From NCBI GenBank assembly GCA_032622095.1, contig CP136064.1:177026247-177090246 (forward strand): DNA of 64,000 nt, written 5' to 3'. A program made the position numbers and the translations under genes. The notes below the pieces were generated by a model. That model was not told the origin of the DNA. It saw only the letters and a list, made by a program, of their open reading frames with translations, and searched no databases. Below are positions 35,930-47,055 of this stretch, in pieces. Numbering within the stretch: the first letter of the stretch is position 1; each line of letters starts with the position of its first letter. This stretch comes from Siphonodentalium dalli. Lineage: Eukaryota; Mollusca; Scaphopoda; Gadilida; Siphonodentaliidae.

Positions 35930-36775
35930 ATCCCGAAGGTTCGCTATTCCGAAGGTTCACTATTCCAAACGTTCTCTATTCCGAAGGTTCGCTATTCCGA
36001 ATGTTCACTCTTCCGAAGGTTCGCTATTCCGAATGTTCTCTATTCAGAAGGTTCGCTATTCCGAATGTTTTCTTATTTTAAAGGTTAATTCTATATTCTA
36101 AAAATATTGAGAGGGTTCTTTATCACGAGGACTCTTTTTATGAAGGAAATAACTTAAAACATTAAAACAATAAATGTGATTTTGTTTTGTTTTCGCCGGT
36201 TTCCTTGAGATTTAATGCCATTACGTATGACGTTATTTCTCAATACACATTCAAGTCTCGCAAACCCACACAATTGCTATGTTTCCATACGATTTAATGC
36301 ATTTACGTATGACTATGTCTCTAATATGTAGTTTATTGCAGTCATACAGTCATCGTGTTTTCAACTTTCCATAATAAACGATAAACTGATACTGATACTG
36401 TCTTCTTGCTATTAATAACTGACATCTGGGACAATTTGGGAATTAGAACGGGGTGTATAACTGTACTATATATGTGAATACTAGCGTAATAGTATTTTTC
36501 ATTCCTTGTGTGGTTTTTGTGGGGGGGGGGGTGAAAATTTTGATTCATTTCTGGTTAAATACGTCCAGAATAGAAAACCTTCGGAATAGCGAAACTTCGG
36601 AAAAGCGACCCTTCGGAATAGCGAACCTTCGGAATAATGAACCTTCGGAATAATGAACCTTCGGAATAATGAACCTTCGGAATAGCTAAACTTCGGAATA
36701 ATGAACCTTCGTAATAATGAACCTTCGGAATAGCGAACCTTCGGAATTATGAACCTTCGGAATAGAGAACCCTAC
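35930..36775. repeat. Foldback of two 16-bp tandem arrays
   Basis: Left array (about 35930-36075): roughly nine copies of GTTCGCTATTCCGAAG. Right array (about 36570-36775): roughly thirteen copies of the reverse complement CCTTCGGAATAGCGAA or CCTTCGGAATAATGAA. They are separated by about 490 bp of AT-rich sequence with a poly-G run near 36520. The structure resembles a foldback element whose arms are minisatellites. No ORF. Confidence 0.8.
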
Positions 36776-36777
36776 CC

Positions 36778-37134
36778 ATATTTGACGATTTCCTCTGTTG
36801 GCACGTACACCGTTAAGTAAATATCTGCCATGAATAACTACCTGACCAACAACATAGTACGTACTGTCAGCTGTTAGTCCAGGCTAATTACTATGTTTTC
36901 AAAGGGTCTCCTTTGAATAATGGAACAATTAGTCCATGACCCAGGACCGAAAATTAGGGTAGGGTTCTCTATTCCGAAGGTAATTGTTCCATTATTCAAA
37001 GAAGACCCTTTGAAAACGTAGTAATCAGCCTGGACTAACAGCTGACAGAACGTACTATGTTGCTGGTCAGGTAGTTATTCATGACAGATATTTACTTAAC
37101 GGTGTACGTGCCAACAGAGGCAATCGTCAAATAT
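36778..37134. repeat. Long hairpin: 154-bp inverted arms, 49-bp spacer
   Basis: 36778-36931 is the reverse complement of 36981-37134 with about ten mismatches (for example GTACACCGTTAAGTAAATAT against ATATTTACTTAACGGTGTAC). The spacer itself ends in TTCTCTATTCCGAAGG, a unit of the neighbouring 16-bp arrays, so the two structures are linked. Confidence 0.88.
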
Positions 37135-37645
37135 AATCAGTTCTTTATTAAATACTCATCGACGAACAGCTACCTTAGGAAATGATCAGATTGTTCAACA
37201 AACGGCAGCAGGCCGTTTGGTGAACTTATTATTTGAACATTTCCCCATCAATGAATAGGAATCCCTCGGCACTATTTTCTGTCGTCTCCTTGTATTTCCT
37301 GAACCAGATCAATAATAGACTATTGCACGTTTATAACTGAGCGAGAGAATCCAGTATGTGAATAAAGGGTTAATATATACCATAGCTTCATTAATCTTTG
37401 ACGATTCATATCCCGAGGCTTAATTTAATTTAAAAAGGTATAATGGTGATGTCGCGTGAACGCTGAATGGTCCGTAACCTTCGTCCTCAAATGAAAGCTA
37501 ATAATTGTTCACAGTTGTCACGTAGTCGAGAGATAGTAAGGTTCGTGTCGAATTAATATACAGCGATCAGCTGCCGGTATAGTCTGGTTGTTGAGAGTGT
37601 TTTTTATGTGAATCTAGAACAAATTGTTAATAAGCTGTTTGTGAT
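37135..37645. other. No feature seen
   Basis: AT-rich sequence without recognised coding or repeat content. Confidence 0.35.
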
Positions 37646-38070
37646 GTCATTTTGTCGGGCAGAATCTGGGGAATAACATATCCAAAATCCGCTAAGATTA
37701 GTCAGTCAATCTGACAGAAAGAAACACCCAACAGTGAACAAATTGCTATGCAATATCTTATTGGTGTTTTTAAACATGTCAATATCCATATAACATACTA
37801 AATCCCCATGAAACCCAGGATGGAAAATCGTCAGGAATAATTTTGTCAGGCGGAGAACAATATATCCAAAATCCGATTTGGGGGACAGTTTCTGCAGCCA
37901 TTTGAAACAGGGTCTTATTTATGGCTTTATTGTGACTAATTGGAAAGAAACGACTAACTGTAAACAAGTTGTTATGAAATGTCGTTTTGTGTTTTTGAGT
38001 GAGACTATACCCAATTAATAACATAGCCAAAATCCCCATTTATTCCAAGATATGAAAGTCGTCATTTTTG
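37646..38070 (+). repeat. Degenerate ~190-225-bp tandem repeat
   Basis: TCATTTTGTCGGGCAGAATC with CATATCCAAAATCCGC (37646) recurs as TAATTTTGTCAGGCGGAGAA with TATATCCAAAATCCGA (37839). A third partial AACATAGCCAAAATCCCC lies at 38020. GAAAGAAACxxxxAAC also repeats (37720, 37944). Confidence 0.6.
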
Positions 38071-38779
38071 GGCCAACATACAGGAATATGTAAACAAAAT
38101 GGTGAATATTGGAATTTTGTTAACAAATCAAATCTGCCGACATTTGAATTTTAGTCCGGGAACCAGGTCGAACAACGGGCATCCTCAAGGATTAAACTTG
38201 ATCCATTGTTTTGTTCGTTAGGATGTCTGCTCAAACTATTTTTACGTTAGCACGTGGCCGGGTATGTACCATGAAAAATGGCGGTCAAAATGGCCGCCAT
38301 TTCCGGGAGTGCACTACCACTCACCTCAATGTCGTCTAAAGTTATTAATGTGACAGAAACCTGCAACAAAAACACATTACTCTTGTTGCCATGTCATATA
38401 CCTGCCATTTCTTGTATAATTTGACTGTACAAATATAAAATGGCGGTCAAAATTACATTCGGAATTAGTAAAATGAGCAGTTTACGCTAAATTTACCAGA
38501 TCGTTTCCATTTATATACGTACAGTGTAGGTGACTAGTTAGGCCGCCAATCATAATCCGATAATACTAAGTCATATCTCGAGAAATTGACAATTCGGTGT
38601 CTCAAAAGTTTTCAAAATGACGGTGAAAATAGCGATTGGAAATCAACAATTGAAGTGTTTTTTTAATTTAATTTTGTCTGCTAAATCTTCACATATCACG
38701 TATAGCCAATACGTAGTGGTATATGCCACATACGAGTTTCCAAAGCCACCAACTATAGTTTCACAATACATCAAATGAG
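38071..38779. other. No feature seen
   Basis: Contains a small palindromic ATGGCGGTCAAAATGGCCGC stretch near 38278 and otherwise nothing recognisable. Confidence 0.35.
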
Positions 38780-39490
38780 TGTACTATACCACCTAACGAA
38801 CGCACCAACCCATATACAGAGTTAAAAACCACACACAGAGTATCCAAAACAAACCTGTGATTATCCCAGGATTCCCAATCCATATGACGGGCGCCCCAAA
38901 TACAAATATTGTCACAAATGTGTGCAAATCGATCCGACGAGTTTCATTAACCACAGAGGTAGGCTGACGTAGGTAGTGCCCCAAAACACACGCAACTGGT
39001 CTCACTACACACAAAACGAGTATCCCAAACAATCAAATGAGTATCTCAATCCAGCTGATTAGTGTCCAAACCCATTCAATGAATCTTTCAACCCACACCG
39101 GTCGTGCCCCAGACTATACAACCGGTGTTCGAAACCACACAGGTTGTGTCCCAAACCATCCAATGATTGTCGCTAGCTAACCACAAATGAGTGCTCAAAA
39201 CCATACAACGAGCACACAATGACTGTGGCAATTCACCCAACGAGTGCCCCAAAATACACAATGCTTGTAACAAACCACCCATCGGGTGTCCGAAACCACA
39301 TACATTGTACCTCATGCAACACAATGATAATCCAAAGGCATCCGGTGACTGCCATATGTCATACACCATACAACTGCCGTCTCAATCCATTCAACTATAG
39401 TGTCTTAACGACACATTCAGTGCCAGAATGCACAAAACAAGTGTCACAAATCATTAGCGAGTGTCCCAAACCACCCAACTGGAGTATCCA
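38780..39490 (+). repeat. Highly degenerate ~21-22-bp minisatellite
   Basis: About 30 diverged units built on GTGTCCCAAACCA plus YCCAAYGA (for example GAGTATCCCAAACAATCAAAT, GTTGTGTCCCAAACCATCC and GAGTGTCCCAAACCACCCAAC without strict length conservation). ORFs in this stretch on both strands are products of the repeat. Confidence 0.75.
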
Positions 39491-42134
39491 TATGTAACTC
39501 CTTCTTGACCATATATCCAAAAAGTCAAAGTCCGAGATATTCCATTTGAACCCCCATTGGGTTGCAATTTTTCATTTGGTACCACAAGGTATCTAACTCT
39601 GTGTGACATCCCCGCTAAGGATGTAAATATTCCAACTATAATAGAGGATCTCCAACGAGTTATGTTGGGATATAAGATTTTATGAAATGAGTTTTATAAA
39701 TTTGATTCACTGAGATGCTTCACAACCATATACGACAGTATTGCGCGCTCGGCCTTGCGACGAAACATATAGTCCCACAATTTGCCTCTTTGTTTTTGTG
39801 CCTATTTTCGTTAGTGCAACGAAGTTGGACAATAATTGAACTTTAATAAGCAAAGCAATCATTTTGCCATGTCTGGTACTCACTAGTGAGAGATAAGAAA
39901 ATATCTAATGAATGTTTTAATGATATTATAGGAGTTTCATGTGATATAGACATATTAGTCACACACAAAAATTACAGGAAAGTAAGACAATATTCGACTT
40001 TTTATCTAAAAGCAACACACTTCCAATCAAATAATGGATTGAAAATTAACTATCAGAACAATTTAAACCTATATCTGGTGTGAAGTTTCTAAATGTTGAA
40101 TTTTTTATCAAAGTTGGTTTGTGTTAGACGCGCCAACCCCCTAGCTGTCGCTGCGTCCCTGTGTGGATATTGTGACACTAATTCTTCCCTATCTGGGAGC
40201 GTCCGATGCAACTTAACAATGTGTGTATATTACTCGCCAGATGTAATAATCGTATCAAGAAGAGTGCATAATACTACAGTATAGACGAAACTCGGTCTCT
40301 GTTTCGCAGACAAATTACATCGATTACTGATATTCCTTCCACTTATTTAATATAAGAGCCCGGCTCAAGAGATCTACTGTCGCCCAAAGCCGATCGGGAG
40401 GGATAACACTCATCCTTGTGGTACCATGAGTGTTTCCGAATCACTGCTAATATCAGACAACGGCCACGAGAAACTTTGAATAATACATAGATTATATAAT
40501 CCATGTACTGAACTTGAACTGGACGAGTATCCTATTTCTGCGTTGGTCTGCGCCTAATATACGGTCAGTGTTCCCGTTCCTTTGTGGGCAGTATATATCG
40601 ATCTTTCGGACCCCAATTTATGGTGCCGGTGGCCGTATGAAAAGTGCATAATCCGTTCATCCATGGCTTATCGGGGATTTGTTATCCGCACAAAGTAAGG
40701 GTAACTTGATTCGTGTATCCGCACAAGGTTGTATAAGCCTATCCGTGTTATTGTCATGTATTAATTAAACGATATGCTAGGCAGCATATCACGCTCTTGG
40801 GAGGTGGGACAAATACACGATGTGCATGATTCTCAGAAACGACTGATATAATCATAACGCTTGAGGCGTATTTGTGCAGAAAACCAGATTTGATTATGGT
40901 TTTCAGAAATACGTCGTTGATTTACGTCCAGTGATAAGGCATTAAAATGAAAATTGGCAGTGGCGCGGGTTTTGACCACCTCAAGTATTTACTGCTCGAT
41001 TTCGCTACAATAAATAGAACAACAGACAGGTATGAAATGGTTAACGTTATTGCACGAGTTTGTTGTGGCGTGATGGTAAAACGAGTTTTACCTCGCGATG
41101 TGACAAACGCGTGCAATAGCGTTGACATGTTCACACAACTGTGTTGTTTAATGTTTTGCACACTGAAGATCACGCCATGCAATCGACTTCCGACAGTCCG
41201 GAGGATAAACTCAGTTCGGAGGAGAACAAGTTCACCACATGATTATAATCGCTATTTTCGCTGCACCGCGAACGCTTACACTGTCGATCAGGCACACAGG
41301 ACACAACAGCCATTCTACTTCTAATTATTATTTATGTTTTGTTTTATTTTAACCATTATTATAATCATGACGTCGGCGTGTTTTGTCAAATGTCCAGTTT
41401 AACGAGCACCATAGGCAATATTTTCAAGCAAATTAGCTCAACTGATTGATATTCTGTAATTTAACATTTACTAAATATGTGGGGAAAGAATGCACATATC
41501 TGCAACCGTGTATGTTTAACTTAGGGCGGGTTTTATCGACCAGCTGCGAAAAATTATGACAAAGATTGTACGGAGCAATATTTTAAAAGCTAATAGTCAG
41601 TACGGAGTAGAGATAACGTTCGTCCTGATGTGAATTTCCAATGTATCCTGGCAAAATACAAGATTGCGTTTTTATAAAGAGTTACAAGTTACCAAATATC
41701 ACCAAAAAGTTGTGATATTAATATGAAAATATCATGTTACCGATGAAAAAAGTCGATAAATCGTGTATGTATAAAGAGTTCCCATATGTCAAATATCACC
41801 AAAAATGTCACGTTCATTTGGCAATGCATCCGTAAAACGTCTAGTTATCTATGTCACTGTTGTATAACTGTTGTATTAGACAGTACAAACGGTTCGTGGC
41901 AGTGTATACACATTCATCTATTATTCGATGTAGACAGCTCGTGAACAGGGATTGACGTGTCGACAGGGGATGGGATTGGGGCACACCCCACCCAAACGTT
42001 GGCCAATCGTTTCAAAACATGTAGTTGGAAATAATTATTGTTTCATGCCAAGCACAATATTACCTGAGAATATTAAACCAAAGTTGTGTTGAATTTGGCA
42101 TGATTACAGCCAGTATATTTATAGTGAAATTCGT
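39491..42134. other. Gene-free sequence
   Basis: No recognised domain. The 125-codon ORF at 40947-41324 is the longest here. It has an overlapping ORF on the other strand, no motif I recognise, and no neighbouring exon. Confidence 0.35.
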
Positions 42135-42290
42135 TGTTTTAGGCCAAAAGTCGAACATTTTACCATTTTCGCCGACTTTCGGTTATCAGTTGGGAAATTT
42201 ACAACCATATAGGGATGATATCAGTTGGGAAATTTACAACAGTTGGAAAGCTTGAGGTACAGTTAGAAATTTCCAACCCAAGTGCGATGG
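42135..42290 (+). repeat. Fragment of the TTGGAAATTTC-type repeat
   Basis: TCAGTTGGGAAATTTACAAC appears twice (about 42187 and 42220) and is followed by AGTTGGAAAG and GTTAGAAATTTCCAACCC, as in the 45.3-kb and 55.2-kb copies. Confidence 0.5.
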
Positions 42291-42299
42291 CGCACAAAT

Positions 42300-44145
42300 G
42301 GAATTTTCACAGACTTGCACTTCGATATTGGGCATGGTTCAATGGTTGTGCAGTTGCACCTGCAATGTGGACACCTACAACGGCTGACAAAATCTTCATG
42401 CTTTATGTCAAATCCCATTTTCTAATGTGTTTCTCTTTATGTTATAGGCCTATATATATACTATACAATTTATGTTCATTGGTGATACGATACGATTTTT
42501 TTGCATAAGCGCCAAACAATACAGTTCATAATAAAACAAAACTTGAACAAATAAATACACGTGAATATGACATGTCTAGCCATCTATACATGTATTTTTA
42601 TTGTGTGATGGCATGCATAATATTTATTCTGAACGCTTATCAAAGAAGCGCCGGACCTCGTCACTTAGCATATACTATAGCGTTTTCAACCTAATCGAGA
42701 ATTCATCTTTGCAAAATTGCAAGCATCTTATCGCATTTTGTGATAACTGATACTTAAAGCACGATCCTATAGCTTATTTTAAGTGCCAACAAAACAGCAT
42801 TATAATTATTAAGCTACTATAGTTACCTCTTCTTCAACCTACCTTCCTGCTCTGACATGTTCGTCGTAGCGACAAATTTACATAACGATACAACATGTAC
42901 GCTAAAAGGGTTGTGTCTGTGGTGGACGTTTGTGCTAATATATGTAGACCCTCGATCAATCGATCAATAGGTTTCTTTGTCGTAATGGCTATCAGGTTCT
43001 GGTTCATTTAAATAGTTAATTTTGACACAGTGTAATAAATATTACTATTCTAAACATATCAACTGGATTATAATTTAATTTGATGAAGTTTTATTAATTA
43101 TTTTCCGCGAACGAGACTTTTTTCTAGCGTTTGAAAAAAATAAATTACTCCGTCTATCCGTAGCAATCAACATCACATTCTCCGAGCTCTTGGTAACATC
43201 TTCTCCGTACTGTCGTTAACAAAAATTTCGAGTGGTCGATTTCTTTTGTGGCGATTCATGAAGAGTTCGCGATTTCTGGAACAAATAACATTTCAACAAG
43301 TTGTCGGTGTGTGATTTCTCCTCATATATATGTACCATTAAATGTGGTATTAACACTGGAATTGTGTCGTGAAATGGATAAAAACACAGGTTTTTTTTCG
43401 ACTGTTCGCAAATATTTTACCTAAATACTGCCAATCGCATGTATGTTAAATATGCTAGGTATAAACACCATATACAAAATCAGAGAATAGTCATTTTACA
43501 TCGATGTAAAATCAACTCATGTCGTCAAAAACAGTGTTTTGTGTTCACACATGGGATCATTGTAAGTGGTGTCCACTATTTTTCCTGCTCCGAACTGTGT
43601 TTGCCCTCCGAGTATCTGTATCCGATTACAGGGCGTGAAGATTGTAGCTTGTAATATACTGAAATTTAGGTCGATATTGTTTTATTCACTTGAACAAACG
43701 TATGTTGTATATAGACTATACCTGTATAGTGAAAAAACGTTCTGTTAAAATTGACGCCGCCAATGACATTGTTGGCGTTATAGGGTTTCATTGTTCAAGA
43801 ACAATACATTTTTTTTAATTGAACGTTTTGAGATCCTTTGTATTTTGCTGTAGTTCGTAAAAATAAACGAATGGGTGTGCACACTTTATTGTTAAAAACA
43901 TATATGTAGTTCACAAATTTTACAAAATATACCATCATTCCCTGCGTTTTTACAATGATTAAAGCTATTAATATTTAGAGGATATTAATTGGTTGGTTTG
44001 GTATTAGGCCCGACATCAGCCCGAGGTAACATCATATCATCCTGAGACCGAAGTGGTAACTGCCAACTCTTTCAAATGAGTGGCATCACAAAAATCGATA
44101 TCTACACATTATTTAGCTGTGGAGTAGATTTTCGGCATGTCATAA
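42300..44145. other. Gene-free sequence
   Basis: AT-rich, short overlapping ORFs only. No repeat structure noted. Confidence 0.35.
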
Positions 44146-44148
44146 AAC

Positions 44149-44224
44149 CATATTACTCGGATTTATGTTGTCGTAAAATGTTATTACTCGGATTGGTGAT
44201 GTCGTAAAATGATATTACTCGGTT
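44149..44224 (+). repeat. ~31-bp tandem repeat, about 2.5 copies
   Basis: TATTACTCGGATT, then GT(T/G)GTCGTAAAATG, repeats at about 44151, 44182 and 44212. Confidence 0.8.
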
Positions 44225-45210
44225 TAAGGGCAAATTCGAAGCGATATTCACATAGTTCGATGACAGGCCGTTCTGAACACAAGTGTCATATCTAATTAAT
44301 AAACTGTCATCTTGACTTGGTTCATGACATGTGTCATTTACTTTGTTGCCATAAATAGAAGAGGCAAGCGCAGCTCGACAGCAAAGTATCCCTGTAACCC
44401 CAATCGAAAGTATTGTCCACAACTCTCCATATGGGTAATCCACGAAAACTCTGAAAGTGTTTACACGATTATTGTTGTGTATGGGTATTCCCAGTGTAAA
44501 CAATTCTGATTTTTGGCACAAATACGTCTTTGATGTGTCGGACCCGGTCTATGTGTAATATTTTAATATTATTGTACGTATCATAATGTATCATTCATGG
44601 AATAAATACTGTTCAACCATTCTATTCTGAATGGATTAGTTATAAACATATTCATTGCTAACGGTCTATTATTCATTTGGAGGGGTGTTCATGTAATAAA
44701 AGCAGACGGCAGCCATACAAAAAGATAACACAAGCGCAGAATGAATAATCATATTCATTGGTTCTAAATGTGAAGATAATAAGACCAACTAACGACCTAT
44801 GGCTATTTAAATAAATTTAAAATTCAAGGGAACTACTCATCAATGAGTATTTAGTAGGTTAAACTAAGGTTGAATGACAGGACAGTCCATTGTTTCGACA
44901 ATCGTTGTAGTGTTTTCCGCATGGATAGGGACGTGGCTAGAGGGTCTCCGTTCGGGGGGGGGGGGGTGTCCACTTAGGGGAATTCCAACTGCATACCCCT
45001 TCTTGAATCCAATAAAACACAAGTTTTGCATAATTCCATTAGCACCCCATCTTGCACCTCAGTACCCAGGCCTAATAGCCTATATATTCACAAACCAAGG
45101 TTCTATATAACCGGTATGAGAACATTCAGATATTTAAACCTGAAAATTGCATAAATCCTAACATCTAGTGGTCCAACTCCAGACAAATGCACACGGATAC
45201 GGACAAGAGA
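44225..45210. other. No feature seen
   Basis: The 122-codon minus-strand ORF at 44153-44521 covers the tandem repeat and has no recognisable motif. A poly-G run lies near 44955. Confidence 0.35.
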
Positions 45211-45216
45211 CCAGGA

Positions 45217-45252
45217 CACACCGGGCCGACCATGGTTGTTCAGCCCGGTGTG
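45217..45252. repeat. GC-rich perfect 10-bp stem
   Basis: CACACCGGGC (45217-45226) and GCCCGGTGTG (45243-45252) form a perfect stem with a 16-base loop in an otherwise AT-rich region. No U-run follows. Confidence 0.7.
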
Positions 45253-45329
45253 AGAAAAATTTGAAAAATAAACAAGAAAATCACAAAATCTTAGCATGTA
45301 GACTGGCCTCAAGCTTACCTAGTGTTGGA

Positions 45330-45750
45330 AATTTCAAACCTTATACTCACCCTTAGGTTGGAAAATTCTCTAACTGATGACCATTTCAGTCCATAATGTT
45401 GACCAAATGTAGTAAAATATTGTTTTCTTAAACTAATTAGCAGTTTTTATTGTCCACGTGGGAGGGACCAGGACACAGGCTTTCCAAGTGTTGGAAATTT
45501 CCAACCTGACACCCCCCCTTAAGGTTGGAATATTTCCAACTGATGGCCATGTCAGTCCAAATTTTTTACCAAAAGTAGGAAAATATGCAAATATTGGCCC
45601 AACAACAATAAATCCCCCCAATAAATTATTTGAAAATCAAACTACAAGAACATTTTCAACCTATTGTTGGTGTGAAATTTCTAATGTTGTATCAGGTATG
45701 AAATTTCCAACTGTTGAAACATTTTACCAAAGTTGGGGGGGGGGGGGGTG
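45330..45750 (+). repeat. TTGGAAATTTCCAAC dispersed repeat, copy A
   Basis: Two ~170-bp subunits, each with AACTGATGxCCAT, TCAGTCCA and ACCAAA.GTAG.AAAATAT, are followed by TTTGAAAATCAAACTACAAG, ATTTTCAACCTATTGTTGG, GGTATGAAATTTCCAACTGT and ACCAAAGTTGGGG. A collinear copy lies at 55199-55540 in the same orientation. Confidence 0.75.
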
Positions 45751-46280
45751 AGACACCCCCAAACCGCTCTGTCGCCATGTATCTGCGCATGGAACCAACT
45801 CTTGATTGTAAAACTGCTTACACCGTTTTGTTCTTAAGCGCTATACGCTACCCGTATGGCCAGCATGGACAGTATTGATTAGTTTTCAAATAAAGAATGC
45901 ATGTGTAAAATTTCATAACAATAGACCCATATCTTTGGGGAAAGCCCGAAATATGAGGGGGGAACTTACTTTTGTGAATATGACTAGTACACATATATCC
46001 ATAATGCTTAAACACATATGCAGTTATATAGTGCAACACCATTTAGAGTACATAGTCCCCATTTAATCACATGGCTACTAATAGATGAGAAATCGCGACT
46101 TCCCAATTCATTCATTTATAGGGATGTTGACATAATAAGTATATTATGTGTATATGACTCAATTGGACACCACTGTTCCCCCTGTCGATTGCGTATGTCT
46201 CGCGAACTACATTCATTTATTTATATTTATGTAGCTATTTGACTATTTATTTCCATAAAAAGCTGAACATATTCTTATTT

Positions 46281-47055
46281 ATATAAAATGATTTATTAGC
46301 TCATTCCATAGCTTTCGGCCATAGGAGTTCGTCAGTGGAAAACGATTAACACAGTAAAGTCTACATGTTGCTCTGACATCAACTCATTCGTAAATGCGAC
46401 GAATAACAGACGTTCATGTACGTTAGTGATCGATTTCATTTCGCGCCAAATTAATTGACGCCATGCAATGTTGTTGATTTTAGTGTTAAATCCAACACCG
46501 TAGCACGTTTCTAGTCGGCGTATCCAACCATTCTGTTTTATAAGTCTGAAGTAGCGACTCCCACTAGCATACTCCAACACAGCTACCTCCATATCTAGAA
46601 GTGAATGTCCATTTGTATTGAAATGGTCATACACCGGCTTATCTGGGTGCAGCCGAATGTCATGCATATGTTATATAACTCTTTCTTTCAGTTGCGTGAT
46701 GTTTCTCCCACATACACCGTACACGAACACTTGTCACAAATTAGGGCATATACGACGTTCCTACAATCACATTTAGCGTTCTGTGCCACTTTGTACTAAT
46801 TAATCAAGTCCGTCGATTTGATGGGATCCGTGATTATTATATTGCACACTTTGCAATTATCTGTGCACAGGTTGTTTGGAGTACGAACTGCTTTAGCAGT
46901 CTTCCTGTGTACCAATATATCGCCCAAGTTGTTGTCTCTCCGATACGATATTAAAGGGGGAGAATCAAAGACTTTCTTCATCCGATCTGATTCGTGTAAT
47001 GCTCCCATATACTTCCTCGTTATCATTGGCAGGTCTGGTAGTCCTTTTGAGAATG
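46281..47055 (-). pseudogene. Inverted partial copy of the PLE 3' end (GIY-YIG)
   Basis: Read leftwards it encodes ITRKYMGALHESDRMKKVFD, SPPLISYRRDNNLGDILVHR, KTAKAVRTPNNLC, KSTDLIN, a TAG stop (46796-46798), then the NVVYALICDKC region and MHDIRLHPDKPVYDHFNTNG, HSLLDMEVAVLEYASGSRYF and RLETCYGVGFNTKIN. It matches the rightward copy at 49158-49765, including the stop. The element's second copy has two indels this one lacks, and vice versa, so neither is a simple truncation of the other. It lacks the RT, so it would serve only as terminal-repeat sequence. Confidence 0.85.
46304..46340 (-). ncRNA. Hammerhead ribozyme remnant (PLE left arm)
   Basis: On the minus strand: TTCCA (stem I), CTGACGA (core), a 12-base stem II region with TAT loop, GAAA (core), GCTA (minimal stem III; cleavage expected after the A), TGGAA (stem I return). 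This is the layout of the minimal hammerheads described in PLE terminal repeats. The stem II 5' strand reads CTCC where GGCC would pair, so the ribozyme is probably weak or dead. Confidence 0.6.

Noticed and set aside
35930..36775. CRISPR-like array
   Set aside because: Units are contiguous 16-mers without unique spacers and occur in inverted clusters in a eukaryotic context, so this is a minisatellite.
39088..39497. ORFs of 69-93 codons on both strands
   Set aside because: Produced by the ~22-bp minisatellite; periodic codons, no domain.
40947..41324. 125-codon + strand ORF as a possible host exon
   Set aside because: No recognisable motif, an 86-codon ORF overlaps on the opposite strand, and there is no supporting neighbouring exon. 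I could not support a gene.
45217..45252. Rho-independent terminator
   Set aside because: The stem is good, but there is no T-run after it and no bacterial gene in a eukaryotic window.
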